Shown here: positions 6,919 to 14,746 of the stretch, piece by piece
Numbering within the stretch: position 1 is the stretch's first letter
How the letters are laid out: every line of letters begins with the position of its first letter
Assembly (NCBI RefSeq): GCF_004298475.1
Contig: NZ_SCRP01000032.1
Location: forward strand, 124,001 to 188,000
Length of the DNA: 64,000 bases
Reading direction: 5' to 3'
Source of the DNA: Paraburkholderia sp.
GTDB lineage: Bacteria > Pseudomonadota > Gammaproteobacteria > Burkholderiales > Burkholderiaceae
The notes under the pieces: model-generated
The model's database searches: none
What the model saw: only the letters and a program-made list of their open reading frames with translations
Told to the model about the DNA's origin: nothing
Made by a program: the position numbers and the translations under genes

Positions 6919-9614
6919 CGAAGTCCCGACGTCTGATTGGGCGTGGCGAGTGCTTCGATGCGCTTGAGTACGCCTCGCTGCAGTTCGAGGAATTTACGGC
7001 AATACACCTCATTACCCGTATGAATGGCGGCCAGCTTGAGCGCGTCGAGTTCGATCAGTTCGTTTCGGCAGGCACTGGCAATGTTCGCGTCCGGCATGGA
7101 CATCGAATCGCAAGGCCGGACCTTCCAGGCGGCGGGGTCGAGGCTCAGGAGCAATGACGCGATGCGCTCGATAACCAGCGTGCGCGCGAGCATGGGCGCC
7201 GCGCCCTGCACGGGTGCGTTCAGCAGGCGGGCAAGCGCGCTGTCGCTGGCTTGCGCGGCTGCGAAGATCGCCTCGCACACGCTCAGCCAGCTTTGCCAGA
7301 AACGCGGCTTGGCGACGAAATAATTGCCGTACACCGTTTCAACGGAACTCGTGACGAGGTTGCCCAGCACCGTTTTGCCGTCGGCACCCGGCGCGATGGA
7401 TTCAATCACGCCCTCGAACACCGCTGCGATACCCGGGGTGCCATATTCCGCCTGCTCGAACATGTTCCTGAATAGCGCGGCGCGAGTGAAGCCCGGCGAA
7501 AACGTCACGATGTCCACATCGTCCGGTGTGGAAGCCAGAAACTGATGGACCTGATTTGCCGTGAGCGACGTTTTCTCGTGGAAGTCCGCCGGGAAAAAGC
7601 CGTAGCGCGCCGCCGGGTCGAGCGTGTTTTCGGTCAGGAAACGGCGGATCGGCCAGTATTCGGGCCAGTCGGCCGATGTGGGCCGCTGCGCCGCGTTGTC
7701 GAGCGCGATGAAACCCGGATCGAGCACCGCTCGCGTTTCGGGCGATCGATCAATCTGATAGACGAAATTCTTCATCGCGACGTTCGTTTGCAATACGGAC
7801 GGTTTGAGGAGGGATGCGCCCGCTACGTCGAACGATTGCGGCGGCTGTCCCGTGCACCAGCGTCGCCACATCGTGCGCAACGCTTCGCTGACGCCGCATG
7901 CGACTGCTTCGGCCCGAAACATCGATGAGGCGGCGCAGCGCTCGCGCATGCCCGCGCGCAGTTCGGCCAGCGCGGGCAGATCTGCGGCGAGCGCCGCGCC
8001 GCGCCGCAGGAAATCCTGCGCATCGCTGGCCACGAAGTGCTGGAGGTTTGCGTGCGCCATCACCGTTGCGCCGCTGCGGCCCGGCACCGTCCGGCCCGGC
8101 CAGGTCAAGGTGGGGACGCCCATCCAGAGCGATTGCAGCGCGGTCGTCAGGCCGCCGAACGGAAACGTGTCGAGCGCGATATCGACTTCGTGGTGCAATT
8201 GCAGATAGCTGGCGACCGACGTGCGCGGATGGAAATCGAGCCGCTCGCGCGCGATGCCATCTTGCGCGAACCACGCGGCCAGTTGCGCATCGACGTTGCC
8301 ATTCACGGGTAACGCCGCGATTTTCAGACGGGCCGCCGGTACGGCGTGCAGTAGTTGCGCCCACAGCGAAATCACGTTGCGCTGCAACTTGTTGATGCGG
8401 TTGAAGCTGCCGAAGGTCACATAGCCGTTGCGCAGCGCCGGAAGCGCATTCAGCGGCGGTGCTTCCTGTTCCGGCTGAAACGGCGCCACGGCAGGCAGGC
8501 AGACGATTTTCTCGCTGAACTGGCTTTCGAATTGCGCGGGCGGTGCCCAGAAGCGATCGGCGAGAAAGTAGTCGATTGCGGTGAGTCCGGTCGTGCCCGG
8601 ATAGCCGATCCAGCTTGCCTGCACGGGCGCGGGTTTGCGGGCAAGCGCCGGGAGCCGGTTATAGCCGGTATGGCCGGACAGGTCGATCAGGATGTCGATT
8701 CCGTCGGCTTCGACCCGTTGCGCAAAGGCCGCGTCGTCCAGATCGCCGATTTCGCGCCATTCGGCAAAATGGCCGCGCAGCCGCGCCGTGACCGCGTCCG
8801 GCTGCACGGTATTCGAATACGCATACAGGCGCAGGCCCGGGTCGCGCGCGAGGTGCGGCAAGACGGGTTCGAGGAAGCTGGCGACGGCGTGCCGACGCAG
8901 ATCGGCAGAAACGAAGCCGATGCGCAGCGTGCGCTCCGGTTCGCGCACATTGGCGTGGTGCGGCCAGTGCGGCTTGAGCGGTGTTTCGAACGTCTGCGCG
9001 AAACCGCGATGCGCGTTGAACAATGCTTCCGGATCGACGTTGCTGCTGTGCGTGAGGCAGAGCAGCAGATTGCTCCAGGTCCCGGCACCGCCTGGCGCGC
9101 ACTCGAGCGAGCGCCGGAATTGCTGCGCGGCTTCCTCGATGCGCCCGAGGCGCTGGTAGAGCGAGCCGAGCGAGTTCCACGCGAGCGCCGATTGAGGCGC
9201 GAGTTGCACGGCGCGCAGCAGGTACGGCTCGGCCTCGCCCGCGCGTTCGGCGGCCATCAGGACGATGCCCAGCAGGCGCGTGCCTTCCGCGTGGGCGGGC
9301 GCGATGTCGAGCAGCGTGCGGCAGAGGCGTTCCGCGCCCGCATGATCGCCCTGGGCTTCGAGCAGCGCGGCATAGACTTGCAGCACGTCCGGGTCGCGGG
9401 GAATCAGTTCGTGCGCGCGCCGCAAATACGCTTCGCACGTCTGATGCCGGCCGAGCCGATACAGCGTGAGCGCGCGTATTTTCCAGCCGAGCGGGTGTGC
9501 GGGGAATTGCTCGATCAACGCGCGCCCTGCGGCATCGGCCTCGTCGAGACGGCCCGCATCGAATAGCGCGACGGCCGATTCGCCTTGCTCGCGGGTCGGG
9601 AGCAGGGCGCTCAT
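6915..9614 (-). CDS. TPR/GT41 (SPINDLY/OGT-like) glycosyltransferase fused to an unknown C-terminal domain
   Basis: This 899-residue protein has three parts. Residues about 1-215 are TPR repeats (HPLGWKIRALTLYRLGRHQ, SALAWNSLGSLYQRLGRIEEA). Residues about 220-600 are a GT41 O-GlcNAc-transferase-like catalytic region (LRIGFVSADLRRHAV, ILIDLSGHTGYNR, SWIGYPGTTGL, TFGSFNRINKL, FPFGGLTTALQSLWMGVPT). Residues 614-899 are a separate domain that recurs as the next gene. GT41 enzymes transfer a sugar from a UDP-sugar to Ser/Thr. I chose the ATG at 9614 because it overlaps the upstream stop as ATGA; the frame stays open to 9938, but that extension is arginine/alanine-rich shadow of the upstream gene. 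It is likely a protein glycosyltransferase for flagellin, inferred from proximity to fliC-fliD. A tandem TPR glycosyltransferase beside fliC is known to act on flagellin in Burkholderia cenocepacia. Confidence 0.85.
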   Translation of the reverse strand: MSALLPTREQGESAVALFDAGRLDEADAAGRALIEQFPAHPLGWKIRALTLYRLGRHQTCEAYLRRAHELIPRDPDVLQVYAALLEAQGDHAGAERLCRTLLDIAPAHAEGTRLLGIVLMAAERAGEAEPYLLRAVQLAPQSALAWNSLGSLYQRLGRIEEAAQQFRRSLECAPGGAGTWSNLLLCLTHSSNVDPEALFNAHRGFAQTFETPLKPHWPHHANVREPERTLRIGFVSADLRRHAVASFLEPVLPHLARDPGLRLYAYSNTVQPDAVTARLRGHFAEWREIGDLDDAAFAQRVEADGIDILIDLSGHTGYNRLPALARKPAPVQASWIGYPGTTGLTAIDYFLADRFWAPPAQFESQFSEKIVCLPAVAPFQPEQEAPPLNALPALRNGYVTFGSFNRINKLQRNVISLWAQLLHAVPAARLKIAALPVNGNVDAQLAAWFAQDGIARERLDFHPRTSVASYLQLHHEVDIALDTFPFGGLTTALQSLWMGVPTLTWPGRTVPGRSGATVMAHANLQHFVASDAQDFLRRGAALAADLPALAELRAGMRERCAASSMFRAEAVACGVSEALRTMWRRWCTGQPPQSFDVAGASLLKPSVLQTNVAMKNFVYQIDRSPETRAVLDPGFIALDNAAQRPTSADWPEYWPIRRFLTENTLDPAARYGFFPADFHEKTSLTANQVHQFLASTPDDVDIVTFSPGFTRAALFRNMFEQAEYGTPGIAAVFEGVIESIAPGADGKTVLGNLVTSSVETVYGNYFVAKPRFWQSWLSVCEAIFAAAQASDSALARLLNAPVQGAAPMLARTLVIERIASLLLSLDPAAWKVRPCDSMSMPDANIASACRNELIELDALKLAAIHTGNEVYCRKFLELQRGVLKRIEALATPNQTSGLR

Positions 9615-12181
9615 GAGGCCGGGTTTTGCGTCGTCACGTCGAACGTTTCCGCGGGCAACCCGGCGCACCACCGCTGCCACATCGTGCGCAGCGCACGGCT
9701 CACGCTTTGCGCGACGACGTCCGGCTGGAACATCGGCGAGGCGAGGCAGCGCTCGCGCGCCGTGGCGCGCAGTTCGGCGAGCGCCGGGATGTCGTTGGCC
9801 AGTTCGACGCCGCGCCGCACGAAGTCCTGTTTGTCGCAGGCCACGAAGCGATCGAGCTGCGCATGGCCCATCACCGTCGCGCCGCTGCGTCCGGGCACGG
9901 TTTCGCCCGCGAGCGTCAGCGTCGGCACGCCCATCCACAACGACTGGAGTGCCGTGGTCAGGCCGCCGTACGGAATCGAATCGAAACAGATGTCCACCGC
10001 GTAATGCTGTTGCAGGAACACCTGAAGGGAACCGCGTGAGCGGAAGCTGATTCGCTCACGCGCGATGCCCTCCTCGTCGAACCAGGCAAGCAGTTGTTTC
10101 GAGCCGGTTTCGTCGCTCGGCATTGCACCGATCTGCATGCGGGCAGTGGGTATCGCGCGCAGCAACTGCGCCCACAGGGCAATCGTGTGGCGCCGCAGTT
10201 TTTCGAGCCGGTTGAAGCTGCCGAACGTCACATAGCCATTCGACAACGCAGGCAGTGCGTTGATCGGTGGCGCAATCGTCGAGGCATAGAATGGCGCGAC
10301 GGCCGGCAGGTAAGCGATCTTTTCGGTGAAACGCGCGCGGAACGCCTCGTTCGGCACCCAGAAGCGGTCGCCGATGAAGTAATCGACGGCGCTTAATCCC
10401 GTGGTGCCGGGGTAGCCGATCCAGCACGCCGCCAGCGGCGCGGGTTTGCGTGCGAATACGAGGAGCCGGTTCTCGGCGGTGTGTCCGCCGAGGTCGATCA
10501 GGATGTCGATGCGGTCGGCGCGAATCTGCCGGATGACGTCGTCGTCGGGTACGCGGGTGATCGTGTGCCAATGCGCGAAATGCTCACGCAGTTTGGTGGT
10601 CACTTGATCGCTGCCCGGCGTGTTGGAGTAGGCGTAAAGCTCAAGACCCGGATCCTTCGCGAGACCTGGCAGCACCGGCAGCAAAAAGTTCGCGACTGCA
10701 TGGGCGCGCAGATCGGCCGAGACGATCCCGATGCGCAGCCTGCGTCCGGGCTCGCGGGTATTGGGGTGCGCGGGCCATTGCGCCCGGAATTTCGATTCGA
10801 AGTGCTCGCCGAAGCGTCGATGCTCGGCGAACAATTGATCCGCGCTCACGGTTTCGTCGTGCGCCAGCGTAAACATCAGGTTGCCCCAGGCGTCGCCATT
10901 GTCCGGCGTGTGCTGGAGCGCAAGCCGGAATTGGTCGGCGGCGTCGCCGAGGCGTCCTTGCCTGACGTAGAGCGCACCCTGCGCGACGGCGAGGTTCGTC
11001 GGGTCGACCCCGAGTCGGCGCGCCTGCGCGAAGCTTCGCTCGGATTCGTCGAGACGGCCCAGCGAAAACAGGACCACGCCCTGCAGCCGGGCGCCTTCGG
11101 CATGATCGGGGTGGAATTCCACCAGTTTCTCGCAAACCGCCAGCGCTTCGCTATGCCGGGCCGCTGCTTCCAGCGTGGCCACGTAGGCATGCAGAACATC
11201 GGCGTCCTGGGGGTTCAACGCATAGGCTTCGCCTAAACATTGCCGGGCCTCGTCGAGTTTTCCCACTGAAAACAGCGCGACGCCAAGGACCTTCATTCCC
11301 AACGCGTGGCCCGGAAATTGTTTGAGGAAGGCGCGCGCATTTTTTTCCGCCACATCGAAGTGCCGGTCGTTGTACGGCGTGGCAAGCGATTCGATCTGTT
11401 TGCGCGTGGGATCCCGCTTCTTGCGCGTGGTGTGCGTGGGTTCGGCCGTTGGCTCCGGTTGTGGTTTTGCGCTCTCCTGGTGGGTGGCCTGGACCGTGTA
11501 GTCCGCCGCGGACGTGAGCTGGCCCATCAGGTTGATCAGCTGGTCCACCACGGGCCCTTGCAACCCATGGCGCTGCCCGAGTTCCAGAGCCACCCAGGCG
11601 GCCTTCAGCCGCTTCGCGTGAATCAGCGCATCGATGTAGTTCGCCCAGTACTGGCCGTTGTTCGGGTTGATGCCGAGCGCCGTTTCGAGCCGTGGCAGCG
11701 CCTCAAGCGGCCGGCCGAGCGCAAGCAGGGCCATGGCGATCCCGTGGTTCGCGTCCGGATAGTGCGGATACACCGCCAGTACGGTTTCGAATTGCCGGAT
11801 CGCTTCTTCATGCTGCCCGGCACGGCTTGCCGCCCCTGCTGCGAACATCGCTTCGGCCGCTGCGAGGTGCGTTGCCAGCTGAGGATCGGGCGGCAGCAGC
11901 AGCGCCGCCTGGCGCAGCAGGTCGCGCGAGCCCGGCAGATCGCCGCGGCGCAGGCGGTCGTAGGCGAGCGTCTTCCACCCGTAGCCCTCGTTGGGAAGGA
12001 TCTGCGTCATCTGACGCGCAATCGCACAGGCGTCGTCGTGCTGTTCGATCGACGTGAGCTTGTCGATCGTGGCGACGAAGTCGTGCACGAGCGCGGCGCG
12101 CTGATCGGCGGGGAGCGTGGCGGCGAGAGACGAGATGTCGGCGTTAGCCGAATCGGCTAGGGCAAGCGGCGTGGCGGTCAT
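9611..12181 (-). CDS. TPR-repeat GT41 (O-GlcNAc-transferase-like) glycosyltransferase
   Basis: This 856-residue protein has TPR repeats over about residues 30-445, interrupted by a basic linker near residue 240 (TTRKKRDPTRK). A GT41 catalytic region follows over about 470-840: LRIGIVSADLRAHAV, ILIDLGGHTAENR, CWIGYPGTTGLSAVDY, TFGSFNRLEKL and IPYGGLTTALQSLWMGVPT. It closely resembles the catalytic part of the next gene but lacks that gene's extra C-terminal domain. The ATG at 12181 (MTATPLALADSAN) is chosen over an upstream in-frame start because the intervening 45 residues look non-coding; its ribosome site is weak. It starts the three-gene unit, 166 bases after fliT. A protein O-glycosyltransferase role on flagellin is the best inference. 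Acceptor and donor sugar are unknown. Confidence 0.86.
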   Translation of the reverse strand: MTATPLALADSANADISSLAATLPADQRAALVHDFVATIDKLTSIEQHDDACAIARQMTQILPNEGYGWKTLAYDRLRRGDLPGSRDLLRQAALLLPPDPQLATHLAAAEAMFAAGAASRAGQHEEAIRQFETVLAVYPHYPDANHGIAMALLALGRPLEALPRLETALGINPNNGQYWANYIDALIHAKRLKAAWVALELGQRHGLQGPVVDQLINLMGQLTSAADYTVQATHQESAKPQPEPTAEPTHTTRKKRDPTRKQIESLATPYNDRHFDVAEKNARAFLKQFPGHALGMKVLGVALFSVGKLDEARQCLGEAYALNPQDADVLHAYVATLEAAARHSEALAVCEKLVEFHPDHAEGARLQGVVLFSLGRLDESERSFAQARRLGVDPTNLAVAQGALYVRQGRLGDAADQFRLALQHTPDNGDAWGNLMFTLAHDETVSADQLFAEHRRFGEHFESKFRAQWPAHPNTREPGRRLRIGIVSADLRAHAVANFLLPVLPGLAKDPGLELYAYSNTPGSDQVTTKLREHFAHWHTITRVPDDDVIRQIRADRIDILIDLGGHTAENRLLVFARKPAPLAACWIGYPGTTGLSAVDYFIGDRFWVPNEAFRARFTEKIAYLPAVAPFYASTIAPPINALPALSNGYVTFGSFNRLEKLRRHTIALWAQLLRAIPTARMQIGAMPSDETGSKQLLAWFDEEGIARERISFRSRGSLQVFLQQHYAVDICFDSIPYGGLTTALQSLWMGVPTLTLAGETVPGRSGATVMGHAQLDRFVACDKQDFVRRGVELANDIPALAELRATARERCLASPMFQPDVVAQSVSRALRTMWQRWCAGLPAETFDVTTQNPAS

Positions 12182-12306
12182 GGCAGGGCGGACAGAGAAG
12201 CATGATCGCCGAGTGTAGCCGCACGCCGGGCGCGGCAATTGACCGAGCAGGCGCTGGTTTGTCCGGCAATTCAGACGCTGCGCGAACCCCGCGCGGACAG
12301 GGACGG

Positions 12307-12328
12307 CGGCGGCCACGGCGTGCCGCCG
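12307..12328. terminator. GC-rich hairpin between fliT and the glycosyltransferase unit
   Basis: CGGCGG (12307-12312) and CAC (12314-12316) pair with GTG (12320-12322) and CCGCCG (12323-12328), leaving one bulged base and a 3-base loop. It lies about 20 bases past the fliT stop in the minus direction. There is no T-run, so termination is only possible; it may attenuate transcription into the glycosyltransferase genes. Confidence 0.4.
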
Positions 12329-12347
12329 GGGACCGGCAACGGGAGGT

Positions 12348-12647
12348 TTAGAGCCGGGCCGCGCGCTGGTAGGCGGCGGCGCCCGAAGCGTTGCTCATCG
12401 CCGCGCGGAACTCGGAGGAAAGCACCGAACGAGCCGTCTCGGCCCGCTGGTTGATGGCGATCGTCAGGGTCTGGATCCGCTCGATGGCGGCCCGGACCTC
12501 CGGCGTTTTCGGCTCGCTCAGCGACAGCAGAAGCGGATTGCGCTCGCGCGCGAGGCGCGCGGCGCATTCCCAGTCGTCAGTCTGTGCTGCGTGCTCCATC
12601 TGAAGCGTCAGATCGAGCACGCGCTCGAGCAGGTCGGGCGCGTTCAT
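12348..12647 (-). CDS. fliT: Flagellar export chaperone FliT
   Basis: This is a 99-residue, mostly alpha-helical protein placed directly after fliD (17 bases), the usual fliT position. FliT binds the cap protein FliD in the cytoplasm before export; in enterobacteria it also binds FlhC and dampens class 2 transcription. The sequence has the family look (LLERVLDLTLQMEHAAQTDDW, then a helix ending in RAAIERIQTLTIAINQRAE) but little hard conservation. The call therefore rests on size, helix content and synteny. Confidence 0.78.
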   Translation of the reverse strand: MNAPDLLERVLDLTLQMEHAAQTDDWECAARLARERNPLLLSLSEPKTPEVRAAIERIQTLTIAINQRAETARSVLSSEFRAAMSNASGAAAYQRAARL

Positions 12648-12664
12648 GCAATGGTCAGTCCGTC

Positions 12665-14545
12665 TTACGAGCTCTTGTTCAGCGTGCCCGTGTTGTTGGC
12701 GCCGCCGAACAATTGCGTCAGATACTGCGTCTCGTTGTTGGTCGTCGACATGATGCTGTTCAGCAGCGTGAACTGGTCCTGATACATCGACGTGAGCTGC
12801 GTAATGTACGTCTGCAGCTTGGTCGTCTGTGTCGTGACGCTCTTCAGATCGTTGCTCAGTGCGGTTTCGCGCAGGGAGATGGCGCCGCCCGTCTGCGTGA
12901 ACGTCTTGAGCTTCGAATAGAGCTGCTGGCCGATGCCGTTCTTCGAATTGAACACCGCCGCGACTTTCGACGAATTGTTCTGCAGCGCGTTACCGAGCGT
13001 CGTCGAGTTCAGTGTCAGCGTGCCGTTCGAGTTCAGCGTGACGCCGAGATCCGAGAGCGTGGCGGTCACGCCCGAGCCCTTGATGCGCCCGCCGATGATC
13101 GTGCCGAAGCTCGAGGTGATCGCATTGATCATCGAATCGCCGAGCATCGTGCCGGACCCGGTCGGGTTGGTCGCGTCGAACTGGGTCAGCGAGCTGATCG
13201 TGCTGACCACGGTGTTGTAGCTGGACACGAACGTGCTGATCTCATTGGCCATCGTCGTCGTGTCTTGCGCGACGGTCAGCGTCTGGTTCGTGCCCACCGC
13301 TGCCGACGAGAGGCTCAGCGTCACGCCGGACAGCGAATTGACGGTGTTCAGCGCGCTCGTGATCTGCGTGCCGTTGATCGTGAGCTGGGCGCTTTGCGCG
13401 GCCGACGTCTGGGTCCAGCCGGCGCCGCTGAGCGCGATGATCGACGATGCGCCGACTGACGTGCCGGTGGCCGGCGCGGGGGTCGACGGGGGCAACGCCT
13501 TGGCGATTGCCGTGAGCATCGGGTCCGTCGAGGGATTCGCCGTGACCGTCACGGGCGCGGCGGAGCTGCCGCCCGGCTGGGTGACGACGAGGTGCTGCTG
13601 TCCGCCGCTGTCCGTGACGACGCTGGCGGTCACCTTCGCGCCAGAACCGGCCGTGTTGATTTCGGACGCGATATTCGCCAGCGTGTCGCCGGCCTTGGGC
13701 GTGACCGAAAACGAGCTGCCGCCGACGCTGATGGTCAGGCTGGCGCCGTTGCCGCTCGCCGTCGGCGTGCCGGCAATACCGGCTGACGCATAGGTGCCGC
13801 CCTGGATCGTCTGCACGTTGCCGAGCTTGGCGAGTGCGCTGGTGGGGGAGTCCGGCTTGACCGATACGTTGATCGTGTTGGCCTCGCCGGTCAGCGTCGA
13901 ACTCAGCACAAGGTGCGAGCCGTCCGAGCCGGTCACGATCGAAGCCGAAATGCCCGGGTTGGTGCTCGACGAATTGATGGCCGAAACGATCTGGCTCAGG
14001 CTCTGGCTGCCGGAGCCGATCTTGAGCGTCATGGACTGGCTGCCGACCGAAATCGTCATCGAGCCGGTGCCCATCGCCGCGGTGCTGGCGACCGGAATGG
14101 CAGCCGACGTGAGGCTCTGCGTCTGGGCGATCTGGCCGACATACACGGCGTATCCGCTGGCCGACGCGCCGGAACCGGCGGTCGCGGCGATGCCGTTGCC
14201 GCTCGCGCTGGCCGTGAATGCGTTCATCAGCGCGCCGCTCTGAAGCGGCGTGAGCGCGGCCTGCAATCCCGCCAGCGAGGCGGAGAGCTGGCCGATATTG
14301 GAGATTGCGGCGTTGTCCATCGCCGCCTCGATTTGCAGCGACGCCTGCTGGCCGGCCACCTTCGCATTGACGAGCGCGGTGACCATGCTTTGCGGATCGA
14401 GAGAAGTATTGCCGGTCGAGCCGCTGATCAGCGATTGCCCGGCTTGTTTCAGCGCCTGCTGCGCGGCGGCCGATGCAGCCTGTGCGGCGGCCTGGGCCGA
14501 AGCCACGGTTGGGGTCTGGCTCGACGTTCCGGAAATGGTCGACAC
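12665..14545 (-). CDS. fliD: Flagellar filament capping protein FliD (HAP2)
   Basis: This 626-residue protein forms the pentameric cap that inserts flagellin subunits at the filament tip. The N-terminal FliD_N region (DPQSMVTALVNAKVAGQQASLQIEAA) and C-terminal FliD_C region (TALSNDLKSVTTQTTKLQTYITQLTSMYQDQFTLLNSIMS segment) are clear. The long middle is Ser/Thr/Gly-rich with repeated TASIVTDSGGQ-like and TLANIASEINTAGSGAK-like modules. I start it at the GTG at 14545 (VSTISGTSSQ), preceded by GAGGAG at 6 bases; the longer ATG at 14671 would add an unlikely Arg/Pro-rich leader. It lies between fliC and fliT. The high Ser/Thr content makes it a second possible glycosylation target. Confidence 0.92.
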   Translation of the reverse strand: MSTISGTSSQTPTVASAQAAAQAASAAAQQALKQAGQSLISGSTGNTSLDPQSMVTALVNAKVAGQQASLQIEAAMDNAAISNIGQLSASLAGLQAALTPLQSGALMNAFTASASGNGIAATAGSGASASGYAVYVGQIAQTQSLTSAAIPVASTAAMGTGSMTISVGSQSMTLKIGSGSQSLSQIVSAINSSSTNPGISASIVTGSDGSHLVLSSTLTGEANTINVSVKPDSPTSALAKLGNVQTIQGGTYASAGIAGTPTASGNGASLTISVGGSSFSVTPKAGDTLANIASEINTAGSGAKVTASVVTDSGGQQHLVVTQPGGSSAAPVTVTANPSTDPMLTAIAKALPPSTPAPATGTSVGASSIIALSGAGWTQTSAAQSAQLTINGTQITSALNTVNSLSGVTLSLSSAAVGTNQTLTVAQDTTTMANEISTFVSSYNTVVSTISSLTQFDATNPTGSGTMLGDSMINAITSSFGTIIGGRIKGSGVTATLSDLGVTLNSNGTLTLNSTTLGNALQNNSSKVAAVFNSKNGIGQQLYSKLKTFTQTGGAISLRETALSNDLKSVTTQTTKLQTYITQLTSMYQDQFTLLNSIMSTTNNETQYLTQLFGGANNTGTLNKSS

Positions 14546-14664
14546 GGCATACTCCTCGTCTGGCGCCGGCCGGCGTGCGGTCCGGGCCAAAAATTCGGGA
14601 TCGGGTGCGCGCGGATCTGCGAATTCTGCACGCGTCCTGGGATGAAGCGAAACCTGAAGCGAAA

Positions 14665-14725
14665 CGGACAAGCGCTGGGAGAACCCGGCCGCTTGTCCGC
14701 GCTCGCCCCTGTGAACAGGGGCGAG
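14665..14725 (-). terminator. Double hairpin between fliC and fliD
   Basis: Hairpin one has an 11-bp perfect stem, 14702-14712 paired with 14715-14725. Hairpin two pairs CGGACAAGCG (14665-14674) with CGCTTGTCCG (14690-14699). Both follow the fliC stop (14747) in the direction of transcription. No T-run follows, so they may act as a partial terminator or protect the 3' end of the abundant fliC message. Confidence 0.55.
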
Positions 14726-14746
14726 GAGAGCTTACTGCATGCGGCC

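Noticed and set aside
9615..9938. Upstream extension of the GT41 fusion to 1007 residues
   Set aside because: The added 108 residues are Arg/Ala-rich and lie inside the preceding gene; the ATG at 9614 gives a standard ATGA coupling.
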